Below, piece after piece: positions 25,977-35,200 of a DNA stretch of 64,000 nucleotides. The first letter of the stretch is position 1; each line of letters begins with the position of its first letter. The notes beneath the pieces were generated by a model. The model was not told the origin of the DNA. It ran no database searches and saw only the letters and a program-made list of their open reading frames with translations. The translations under genes and the position numbers were made by a program. Source of the DNA: DAOVXM01 sp963746255 (lineage in GTDB: Bacteria > Chloroflexota > Anaerolineae > Anaerolineales > UBA4823); NCBI GenBank assembly GCA_963746255.1, contig CAVVAJ010000007.1, positions 806,001-870,000 of the forward strand, read 5' to 3'.

Positions 25977-27012
25977 TAACGGCGAGAATGCTAGCCGTGG
26001 AGACCAGAAAAATTCTTCAAAAATTGAACTGCGCCGGATTATTCTTGGCGTAATCGTTAGTATTCTCTCCCTCGCAGCCGTAATTTATTTTGCCGATTTT
26101 AACCAGTTGATATATGCGTTGCGTCTGGCGGATTACAGACTAATCGGATATGCAGTCATCACAACATTCATTTGGTTGTTCATTCGAACTGCTTTTTGGC
26201 GCACATTACTGCGTGAAGAAGCAACCTTTAAAGACGTATTTTGGACGATCAATGAGGGTTATCTGATAAACAATTTAATGCCGCTTCGGTTGGGCGAGTT
26301 GGCACGCGCTTATTTGCTTAGTCGAAAATCAGTCCTCACATTCTGGGAAATTTTCTCAACAATCATCATTGAGCGAGTTTTGGACTTGACGATCGCGGTT
26401 GGGATCCTATTCGGTTCAATTCCTACCTTGGTCGGAGGTCCATTGGAATGGTCGGTTGGGATGAATACCGCCATCCTAGTTTCAATCGTACTGATTGTGC
26501 TGTTCCTCCTCGCTAGGTATCGAGATTTGGCACTCAACACTTATCGCAGTTTAGGGACTCGGTTCCCGCTTATCCTTCGCATCGGCGGCAATGCGGTTCC
26601 AGAATTCTTACATGGGTTAAGTGTTCTGACCGATGGCTGGCGTTTTGTTCGTGCTGTTGGGTTGGCAGTCCTAAATTGGGGATTCATGATCCTGCAGTAT
26701 TATATTCTCCTGCGCGCATTCTTCCCCGAAGCAGAATGGCTCTGGGCGGTAGTCACATTGACGATTGCTGCGCTCGGGATGAGTGCACCCTCCTCACCGG
26801 GAGCGTTGGGTGTGTACGAGGCGGCAGTGGTTGGGGCTCTGCAAATATTTGGGGTTGACGCTTCAATAGCGTTGGCAATGGCAATCACTACCCACCTGCT
26901 CCAGTATTTTGTAACCGGAGTTTTGGGTGTTTATGGGTTGATTCGCGATGGGGAGTCGCTTCTGGGTCTTTTTCACCGGATCAGAAGATTTCAACCTGGC
27001 TCAGCGGGTTAA
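25963..27012 (+). CDS. Lysylphosphatidylglycerol synthase TM region/UPF0104 flippase-like protein
   Basis: Polytopic membrane protein of 349 residues with seven to eight helices and no soluble catalytic domain. Motifs typical of the LPG_synthase_TM family are LMPLRLGELARAYLLSRKS, IIIERVLDLTIAV, and the late SAPSSPGALGVYEAAVVGAL. Such stand-alone domains are thought to move or bind lipids or lipid-linked sugars. It overlaps the lepA end by 14 bases and precedes a GT4 glycosyltransferase. Together with that gene it opens a glycan region. Confidence 0.87.
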   Translation: MGIADNGENASRGDQKNSSKIELRRIILGVIVSILSLAAVIYFADFNQLIYALRLADYRLIGYAVITTFIWLFIRTAFWRTLLREEATFKDVFWTINEGYLINNLMPLRLGELARAYLLSRKSVLTFWEIFSTIIIERVLDLTIAVGILFGSIPTLVGGPLEWSVGMNTAILVSIVLIVLFLLARYRDLALNTYRSLGTRFPLILRIGGNAVPEFLHGLSVLTDGWRFVRAVGLAVLNWGFMILQYYILLRAFFPEAEWLWAVVTLTIAALGMSAPSSPGALGVYEAAVVGALQIFGVDASIALAMAITTHLLQYFVTGVLGVYGLIRDGESLLGLFHRIRRFQPGSAG

Positions 27013-27108
27013 CAAAGAAGTGTTTATCAAATATTAAGCTCCCCAAGCTCTGGTTTGTTGGTATAGTACTGGATCGTGTTTTATTTTTGACAGGCTGTTT
27101 GGGTCTAC

Positions 27109-28317
27109 ATGCGGATACTGATTGGATTGACATATTATCGGCCTCATCGCTCTGGTTTGACTATCTATGTCGAACGGCTAGCCAATGCTTTAGCGTCGCG
27201 AGGCCACCATGTTACCGTGTTGACCTCGCTCTACGACCGAGATCTCCCCTCATATGAGACGCACAATGGTGTCGAGATCGTTCGGCTGCCAGTATTGATG
27301 AGGATTAGTAAGGGTGTCATCATGCCTTCCATGCCATTTACGGCATGGAAGTTGATCCATGCGGCTGATGTGATTAATTTGCATGTTCCTCAGTTAGATG
27401 CTGCCCCACTATCAGTGCTGAGTCGTGCCCGGGGGAAACCAGTAGTCCTGACCTACCACTGTGATTTGAAGTTGCCCAAAGGTTTAGTGCATTCGGTCGC
27501 TAACAGTGTTTCCGATTTGGCTAATCATCTAGCTTCAAAACTGTCTCAGGTAATCGTAACGAATACGACCGATTATGCCGAACACTCAAAATTCTTACGG
27601 CGTTATCTGAACAAAGTGCGAGTGATCCCCCCACCGGTTGAACTTCCTGCGATAACTATGGCTGAACGTGATTCCTTCCGTAATAAATATCAGATCCAAC
27701 CAGGTGATCGGGTCATCGGGATGGCAGCCCGTTTAGCCTCCGAGAAAGGAGTTGAATATCTGGTTGAAGCGCTTCCGGTTGTGCTGGAGGCCTTTCCGCA
27801 CGCACGTGTATTTTTTGTTGGTCAATACAAGGATGTTATCGCGGAGGAGCATTATGCCGATCGTTTGGCTCCAATGATCGCCCGACTAGGATCGCATTGG
27901 TCGTTTTTGGGTATCCTACCTGAGCAGGAATTTGTCGCTTTTTTGTTTGAGAGCGAGTTGTTAGTGCTGCCCAGCACCAATAGCACGGAGTCATTTGGAC
28001 TAGTCCAAATTGAGAGCATGACTTGTGGAACTCCTGTGGTTGCGTCAGATCTACCAGGTGTCCGCCAACCGGTACTCACCACGGGTATGGGGCAGATCGT
28101 TCCGGTTGCAGATTCTGCTTCTCTGGCTCAAGCAATCATTCACCAACTTAGACATCCCGCAGATTATCATTTGAACAGCAAGACGATTGCCGCCCAGTAT
28201 GCTCCAGATACAACCGCCCGTCATTATGAGCAGTTATTCAATGCAGTCCTTCAGCTGGAGAGCCACCCAAGTAATGAAACCGAAGAACGCCCAATCTCAT
28301 CGTCGCATATCCAATAG
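27109..28317 (+). CDS. Glycosyltransferase family 4 (GT-B) protein
   Basis: Cytosolic, membrane-associated retaining glycosyltransferase of 402 residues. The N-terminal domain contains THYRPHRSG-like residues (YYRPHRSGLTIYVERLANAL) and the ALASRGHHVTVLT strand typical of GT4. The C-terminal nucleotide-sugar domain has AARLASEKGVEYLVEAL and the acidic STESFGLVQIESMTCGTPVVAS stretch (EX7E region). Donor and acceptor are unknown. It is the first of a run of envelope sugar and methyltransferase genes on the same strand, with short gaps between them. Confidence 0.92.
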   Translation: MRILIGLTYYRPHRSGLTIYVERLANALASRGHHVTVLTSLYDRDLPSYETHNGVEIVRLPVLMRISKGVIMPSMPFTAWKLIHAADVINLHVPQLDAAPLSVLSRARGKPVVLTYHCDLKLPKGLVHSVANSVSDLANHLASKLSQVIVTNTTDYAEHSKFLRRYLNKVRVIPPPVELPAITMAERDSFRNKYQIQPGDRVIGMAARLASEKGVEYLVEALPVVLEAFPHARVFFVGQYKDVIAEEHYADRLAPMIARLGSHWSFLGILPEQEFVAFLFESELLVLPSTNSTESFGLVQIESMTCGTPVVASDLPGVRQPVLTTGMGQIVPVADSASLAQAIIHQLRHPADYHLNSKTIAAQYAPDTTARHYEQLFNAVLQLESHPSNETEERPISSSHIQ

Positions 28318-28337
28318 ACATAGGTGGCTAGAGACTT

Positions 28338-29120
28338 ATGGGTAAGGATTTCTTCTGGCTCCATCTTTGTGACCTGCCATACTTCAGGGCGATGCTCAGG
28401 TCTGTAGAAGCGTATTATTATCAGGATTATGTATTACACCCTCCCGTGCTTGATGTCGGTTGTGGTGACGGGCACTTTGCTTCCTTGGTGTTTGACCAGC
28501 CCATCGATATTGGTATCGATCCATGGACCGGACCGATCCAGCAAGCAGCTCAACATAGTGGCTATAGACACCTTGTGCAGACGGAAGGGGCTCGTATCCC
28601 ATTTCCCGATGAATATTTTGGTAGCGCACTAAGCAATTCAGTCCTAGAACACATTCCTCAAGTTCAAGCTGTATTGGCGGAAGTTGCCCGGGTATTAAAA
28701 CCGGATGCATATTTTCTGTTTTCCGTCCCCAATGAGAGATATCTTTCGGAGCTATCTGTAGCGTCCAAATTCAGAAGAATGAAATTGTCGCGATTGGCAA
28801 ACGCATATACAAATTGGTTTAAACGGATGTCGCGGGTACATCATGCCGGTCAGCCCGAGGTTTGGATCAGCTGGCTGGATGAAGCTGGTTTTTGTGTCGA
28901 GAAGTGGTGGCATTACTTTTCGCCTCACGCGATGCGCGTGATGGAATGGGGGCATTATTTTGGTGCCCCAACATTGATCCCTCATCTAATTGCCAAGCGG
29001 TGGATTATCGCACCTACCAGGTGGAATCTCGCCCTTACGGATAAACTTATTAGGCCCTTTACGAACCCAGCACCCATACAGGATGGTACTTTCACTTTCT
29101 ATGTTGCCAGGAAATGTTGA
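28338..29120 (+). CDS. Class I SAM-dependent methyltransferase
   Basis: Methyltransferase of 260 residues, Methyltransf_11 type. Motif I is VLDVGCGDGHFASLVF near residues 37-52. The acidic IDIGIDPWTG follows, then FPDEYFGSALSNSVLEHI and LAEVARVLKPDAYFLFSVPNE. The Cys in DVGCGDG is usual for the family. The C-terminal half (WWHYFSPHAMRVMEWGHYFG) is membrane-proximal in character. It starts 20 bases after the GT4 gene, so a role in modifying a glycan or glycolipid is plausible but not shown. Confidence 0.88.
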   Translation: MGKDFFWLHLCDLPYFRAMLRSVEAYYYQDYVLHPPVLDVGCGDGHFASLVFDQPIDIGIDPWTGPIQQAAQHSGYRHLVQTEGARIPFPDEYFGSALSNSVLEHIPQVQAVLAEVARVLKPDAYFLFSVPNERYLSELSVASKFRRMKLSRLANAYTNWFKRMSRVHHAGQPEVWISWLDEAGFCVEKWWHYFSPHAMRVMEWGHYFGAPTLIPHLIAKRWIIAPTRWNLALTDKLIRPFTNPAPIQDGTFTFYVARKC

Positions 29121-29229
29121 TGCGGTTAGAGTTACTGCTTCCCAATCCCGGTTTTCGGCTCACATTATTCAGATCGTTCCAGCTATCATTTTCCAAAGTT
29201 AAGGAAGGCTGCTGCCCACTACCAATCCC

Positions 29230-29961
29230 ATGAGTGATCATAAATTTAATGAACAATACTTTCACAGTGCAGCTTACGCTGATGTGTTGTTTTCCCGTTA
29301 CAGCCAGTATTGGTGGTCGAATCGCTATTACGCAATGCTGGCGAGACATTATGGCCCCGACTCTGGCCGTGTTCTCGAAGTCGGATGTGGATTGGGACAT
29401 TTGTTAGGATGGTTGGCATCAGATTATTTTGTCGTGGGAGCAGATATTAATGCCTGGGCTTTATCACAAGCTCGATTAAATGTCCCTCAAGGGAATTTCT
29501 GCTTGCTCACTGCTGAAGACTTGAGCGCTTTCATCAGTAATTCTTTTCATTTAATTATCAGTAAGCATGTCCTTGAGCACCTCTCCGATCCGGTTAGCTC
29601 TATTGCAGAAATGAGCCGTATTCTTGCCCCAGGTGGGGTATTGATTGTCGCTACTCCAAATTTAGATTCCCCTATGCGGATGCTTAAGCAGGAGCACTGG
29701 ATTGGGTATAAAGATCCGACCCACATCAGTTTGAAGCCGCCGCAGGAGTGGTTGCAGATCATCAAAGCACATGGCCTCAATCCGCTCAAAGTGTTTTCGG
29801 ATGGTTTTTGGGATGCCCCGTATGTCCCTTTGATCCCAGCCATTTTGCAGAAGTTGTTTTTCGGCTTGCCAGGCGGCTTGCAGGCAGTGTTGGGATGGGG
29901 TATCATACCTGTTCGAATGGGTGAGAGCCTAATTGTGGTGGCAAAGAAACCTGATGGATGA
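29230..29961 (+). CDS. Class I SAM-dependent methyltransferase
   Basis: Methyltransferase of 243 residues. Motif I is VLEVGCGLGHLLGWLA near residues 55-70. The VVGADINAWAL acidic loop, the LIISKHVLEHLSDP strand and the SRILAPGGVLIVATPN strand follow. It differs from the preceding methyltransferase and is not a tandem copy. It overlaps the next gene (GT39-like) by 8 bases, indicating translational coupling in a glycan-modification operon. Confidence 0.88.
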   Translation: MSDHKFNEQYFHSAAYADVLFSRYSQYWWSNRYYAMLARHYGPDSGRVLEVGCGLGHLLGWLASDYFVVGADINAWALSQARLNVPQGNFCLLTAEDLSAFISNSFHLIISKHVLEHLSDPVSSIAEMSRILAPGGVLIVATPNLDSPMRMLKQEHWIGYKDPTHISLKPPQEWLQIIKAHGLNPLKVFSDGFWDAPYVPLIPAILQKLFFGLPGGLQAVLGWGIIPVRMGESLIVVAKKPDG

Positions 29962-32155
29962 TCCAAGTGTCCTAGATTACGTCAAAGCCAAACTCATGCC
30001 TTGGCGTGGTCCTGCTCCCGAAATACCACCGCTTGGGGGTGAATTGGATGAGGTAGAAGCTCAATCGTCCAGTCAGCGCGCTGAGCGCATTAGCACGGCA
30101 TATCCGGAGGTGAATCTGGGTACGGCTCCTGTCAGCCAATTGAGTTCTGCAATTGAATTGACATCAGATGCCAGTGTAAATGCACTTGGGACTCCCTGGC
30201 GCTCGTTGCTCGCGCTGCTCCTCGCTCTTTTTGCCCAGAGCAGTTTAGAACCAAGACCGAGTCGTGAGTGGGTGATAGGTGGGGCATTATTCCTATCGGC
30301 TTCCGCCTTAGTGATTTCGGCCTTCTGGCGATCTGAATTAGTATTGGCACCTTTACGGCTGAATAACCAGTCTCGCGATCCGATGTCATTCCGAGTGGTA
30401 TCTTTTTTTGTGGCAATACTTTTAGGAATGGGAGCTTTTGCGATGTTTGGCGGTAATCAGTTTACTGTCTGGAATCTAACCCTTTGGGTTTTATCAGTTG
30501 CTGCCTTCATCCACTCCCTATGGTTGCCAAAGCCTCAAGGTACTGCTGCCAGCCTAAAAGGTCTTCTTAGATTCTTTGACAAAGAACGGCCGCAGAAAAT
30601 TACGCTTGAAATGTTGTTGGTGGCAATGGGGATTATTCTTGTAGTATTTTTTCGCGTGTACCGACTTGATTCCACCCCTCCCGAAATGGTCAGTGACCAT
30701 GCTGAGAAACTGCTTGATATTTGGGATGTCTTGGCTGGTCAGACTAGCATCTTCTTTCCCCGCAATACCGGTCGAGAAGCATTGCAGATGTATTTAACTG
30801 CTGGCATTATTGAGTTATTTAATACCGGATTTTCATTTATGAGTTTAAAAATCGGGGCTGTATTTGCGGGTTTACTGACCCTGGTCTATACCTACTTGCT
30901 GGGTAAGGAAACTGGTGGCAAACGCGTCGCGTTCTTTGCACTGCTGTTTGCAGGGATTGCTTATTGGCCAAACATCATTTCAAGAGTTGGGCTGCGGTTT
31001 CCGCTTTATCCATTGTTTGTTGCCCCAGTTCTGTACTACTTACTGCGTGGCTTGCGTGAACGCAATCGCAATGACTTCATCCTATCAGGCATTTTCCTTG
31101 GACTGGGATTACATGGTTATACGCCCATCCGCATTTTACCTCTGGTCATCTTGGTAGGGTTCGGATTATTTCTGATCCACCGTCAATCAAAAGGAGCCAG
31201 AAAAGATGCTCCAATTTGGTTGGCTGTCTTGGCGTTGGTTGCATTGTTCATCTTTTTGCCCCTGTTGCGCTTCGCAGTTGAAAATCCAGAGATGTTCGCG
31301 TTTCGTTCTTTCTCGCGGTTGGGGGGGATAGAGCGAGAGCTGCCTGGACCTGTCGCGCAGATCTTTCTAAGCAACTTATGGCGGGCATTGACGATGTTTG
31401 TGTGGGACGATGGCCAAATTTGGGTGACGTCTGTCACGAATCGTCCTGCCTTGGATATAGTCTCTGGTGCTCTCTTCATCATAGGTGTTCTGCTTATATT
31501 TCTGCGGTACATTAAGGAACTGAATTGGGTAGATCTCTTCCTGCTGTTTTCTGTCCCCCTGCTGCTGTTGCCATCCGTTCTCTCATTGGCCTTCCCGGCA
31601 GAGAACCCGTCTCTAAACCGCATGGCTGGCGCAGCTGTACCGGTATTCTTGATAGTGGCAATGTCGTTTGATGCCCTTCTGGGTGCGGTTGAGCGATGCC
31701 TGGGTCGACCCGCGGGAAAATGGGCAGCGTATGGGTTGGCACTATTGTTGCTTCTGATCTCATCAGCACAGAATTTTGATTTAGTATTTAACCAGTACCA
31801 GACAGTGTATGCAGCATCTGCCTGGAACACATCCGAAATGGGAGCAGTAATCCGCGAATTTGGTGCCTCCACTGGCACGCCCGATACGGCCTGGGTGGTC
31901 GCTTTTCCTCATTGGGTCGATACTCGGTTGGTTGGGATGAACGCTGGTTACCCATTGAAGGATTATGCAATCTGGATTGACCGGATTGAGGAGACTGTTT
32001 CAGATCCGAGAGCGAAGCTATTCCTTGTTAAACCTGATGATGAAGAGGCAATTCAAACGCTAATAGCAATCTATCCGCTAGGATCTCTGCAATTATATTC
32101 ATCTCAAACGACCAACCACGATTTCTATATGTTCTTAGTACCAGCCGTTCCCTGA
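29954..32155 (+). CDS. GT39-like polytopic glycosyltransferase
   Basis: Membrane protein of about 733 residues with 13 or more helices and a long Ser/Glu-rich cytosolic N-terminus. It belongs to the GT-C superfamily. The first extracytoplasmic loop after YRLDSTPPEMVSDHAEKL carries the acidic residues expected for a polyprenyl-phosphate sugar donor enzyme. The C-terminus forms a soluble domain (AWVVAFPHWVDTRLVGMNAG). The ATG at 29954 is preferred; a TTG 21 bases upstream is in frame. Likely role: sugar transfer to a surface glycan or protein outside the membrane. The acceptor is unknown. Confidence 0.82.
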   Translation: MDDPSVLDYVKAKLMPWRGPAPEIPPLGGELDEVEAQSSSQRAERISTAYPEVNLGTAPVSQLSSAIELTSDASVNALGTPWRSLLALLLALFAQSSLEPRPSREWVIGGALFLSASALVISAFWRSELVLAPLRLNNQSRDPMSFRVVSFFVAILLGMGAFAMFGGNQFTVWNLTLWVLSVAAFIHSLWLPKPQGTAASLKGLLRFFDKERPQKITLEMLLVAMGIILVVFFRVYRLDSTPPEMVSDHAEKLLDIWDVLAGQTSIFFPRNTGREALQMYLTAGIIELFNTGFSFMSLKIGAVFAGLLTLVYTYLLGKETGGKRVAFFALLFAGIAYWPNIISRVGLRFPLYPLFVAPVLYYLLRGLRERNRNDFILSGIFLGLGLHGYTPIRILPLVILVGFGLFLIHRQSKGARKDAPIWLAVLALVALFIFLPLLRFAVENPEMFAFRSFSRLGGIERELPGPVAQIFLSNLWRALTMFVWDDGQIWVTSVTNRPALDIVSGALFIIGVLLIFLRYIKELNWVDLFLLFSVPLLLLPSVLSLAFPAENPSLNRMAGAAVPVFLIVAMSFDALLGAVERCLGRPAGKWAAYGLALLLLLISSAQNFDLVFNQYQTVYAASAWNTSEMGAVIREFGASTGTPDTAWVVAFPHWVDTRLVGMNAGYPLKDYAIWIDRIEETVSDPRAKLFLVKPDDEEAIQTLIAIYPLGSLQLYSSQTTNHDFYMFLVPAVP

Positions 32156-32209
32156 TAATATCCATCAGCATCACAATTATCTGAGCCAACCGTACGATAC
32201 GAATCGCAG

Positions 32210-35200
32210 ATGGTACCTGAGACAACGACATCACCAAAATCATCAAATCCACGCAGACCTGCTGGGCTGATCTTCGACCTGCTCATAGTTGCGGTTCTGC
32301 TGCTTGGGTTATATTTACGGATGGTTGGGATTGACTGGGGAGAATATCAGCACCTACACCCCGATGAACGTTTCCTGATCTGGGTAGGAAATGATATCCA
32401 ACCGGTAGACACATGGTCAGAATATTTCGATACGCCAAATTCGACATTAAATCCACATAACGTCGGGCACGGCTTCTATGTCTACGGGACCCTACCGATG
32501 TTTCTAACGCGCTATGTCGTCGAGTGGATCTATGGGCACTCAGGATTTAATGAAATGGTAAACGTTGGACGCCCATTGTCTGCGATGATGGATCTATTAA
32601 CCGTTTTTTTAGTCTATCTCATTGCCGCGCGGATCTATGACCGCCGTGTTGGCGTCATTGCAGCCCTGTTTTCTTCTGCTGCAGTTCTCCAAATTCAGCA
32701 ATCTCATTTCTTCACGATGGATACTTTTGCCAACTTCTTTACTTATTTGGCGATATATTTTGCGATCCGTGTCGGAATGAGTCATTGGCGTGTGCAAACC
32801 GCACTGGAGCAGAGTACGGGTGATGGTCCGGGTTTGCCGGCGGAGAACAATGCGCGACCATCGAAAATATGGTTCCTTGGATTTGTCAGACAGCCAGTCT
32901 TGATCTACAGCATCGGTTTTGGTATCGCCTTCGGAATGGCAATGGCTTCCAAGATAAGTGCTTTCCCGGTAGCTGTTATGCTCCCCGCAGCTTTTGCTAT
33001 CCAAATGTATAAATTGCCAGCTAGCGACCGCCTGCCCAAGCTCCCAGAGGTACTTTCTTATTTGTTCATAGCAGGTGCACTTAGCATTGTGATATTTAGG
33101 TTATTCCAACCGTATGCTTTCAGCGGTCCAGGATTGTTAGGTATCGCCCCAAATCCATTGTGGCGGGATAACATCCTTGAGCAGCGCAATCAGGCTGCTG
33201 GTGATGTGGATTTTCCACCCGCGCTGCAGTGGGCGCGCCGGCCAGTATGGTTTTCATTGCAAAATCTTGTTGTTTGGGGTCTAGGGATCCCACTCGGTAT
33301 CACTGCCTGGATCGGTTTCTTCTGGATCGCCTGGCGCATGCTGACCAAAAAAAATGCCTGGCAGCGGAATATATTGTTGTGGGGTTGGACAGCTTTTTAT
33401 TTTACTTGGCAGTCCCTACAGTTTAATCCCACGATGCGCTACCAGTTGCCCATCTATCCAGCTTTAGCAATATTCGCGGCCTGGGCGATTGTTGCGGGAT
33501 ATGACCACTGGCGGCTTTATATTCGCTCAGATCAATCAACAACCCACACAGGAAAGACCCGCCTGAGAAAAACTGCTGTTGGATTTTTTGTATTATTCTT
33601 ATCAGTTGGAGTTGTTATCTCGACGATCGGCTGGGCGTACGGATTTTCCCAAATTTACTCCCGGCCAATTACCCGTGTCGCAGCCTCTCGCTGGATCTAC
33701 CAGAATATCCCTGGTCCAATAAATATACAGATTAGCACCCTAGACGGTGGCGAATTCAACCAACTGCTGCCATTTCCATATAATTTCAATATACTCCCAA
33801 ATTCGCCATATCTCACTAGTTTTGCGCCCAAAGTATCCGGGATGATCAATGAGGTTGTACTACCACACGTCGTAGACGTAAATGAAAATCCTGGTCCCAA
33901 ACAGCTCACGATCGAGATATCCACCCCCGATGGGGCGGTTCTGGCGTCGAAATCGCTGATCTCTAATTTCAACCAGCGTGATGACCGCCGGGGTGAAGCA
34001 TATGCTGTCCGATTTGATCAGTCAGTCCCAGTTGTAGCTGACCAGCCTTATCAGCTTACGCTTGTCCTCTCAGGAGAACCGGGCGCTTTGAGTTTATCCG
34101 GTGCCGCCGTTGCGAATGAAGGTGACTGGGATGATGGTTTGCCGCTTCGCGTTGATGGTTACGATGCTTTTGGTGGCGTGTTCCAACCAGGATTAAATTT
34201 CAACATGTATACGGATGATAATCCTGAAAAGCTAGCCCGTTTTATCAGCATATTAGACGAAGCCGATTATTTATTTATATCTTCCAGTCGCCAGTGGGGT
34301 AGCTTACCAAGATTACCAGAGCGATTCCCGCTAACGTCGGTATACTACCGTGAACTCCTCGGTTGTCCACCAGAAGTTGAGCTAGAACATTGTTATAACG
34401 TAGCCCGTCCTGGTACTTACCAAGGCAATCTGGGTTTTGAGTTGGTACAAGTATTTCAATCCGATCAAACGGTTGGTGCTTTGACTGTTAACGATCAACC
34501 ATCTGAAGAGGCTTTTACAGTCTACGATCACCCGAAGGTTTTTATCTTCCAGAAATCTGAAGACTACGACATTGATCAGATCATACGCGTATTTTCACCT
34601 ATTAATTTCGAAGAGGTTGTCCGTATCACACCCAAACGGGCGGAGTCATACCCGGCGAATCTGATGCTGCCGGCTGACCGTCTCGCCGAACAGCGCGCCG
34701 GCGGCACCTGGAGCCAGCTTTTCGATCCATCAGGTTGGATGAATCGTTCGCCAGTGCTTACTGTTGTTGTTTGGTACCTGGCGCTCTTCGTAATTGGCTT
34801 GGTAGGGTATCCGGTTATCCGCCTTGCGTTTCCTGGTCTCTCTGATCATGGCTATCCTATAGCACGTTTAGTTGGCTTGTTGTTGTTAGCCTATTTCTCG
34901 TGGCTTGCTGGTTCATTTAGGATACCGTTTTCCAGAATGACCATCACTATTATCTTCACTCTTTTATTCTTAGTTAGCGTGGCTATTGTATTCGCCCAAC
35001 GTAAGAATATCTGGCAAGAAATTCGTTCTCGTTGGAAATATTTCTTACTAATTGAAGCTTTGTTTTTACTATTTTTTGTTCTGGACCTGCTTATCCGCTA
35101 TGGGAATCCAGATCTGTGGCACCCTTGGAAAGGTGGCGAAAAACCTATGGATTTCGCTTACCTCAATGCTGTGCTGAAGAGCACAACCTTTCCGCCATTT

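Noticed and set aside
32609..33004. Long antisense frames inside large genes (for example 31183-31878 and 32609-33004)
   Set aside because: They lie wholly within strongly supported genes on the other strand, and their composition follows from the sense codons.
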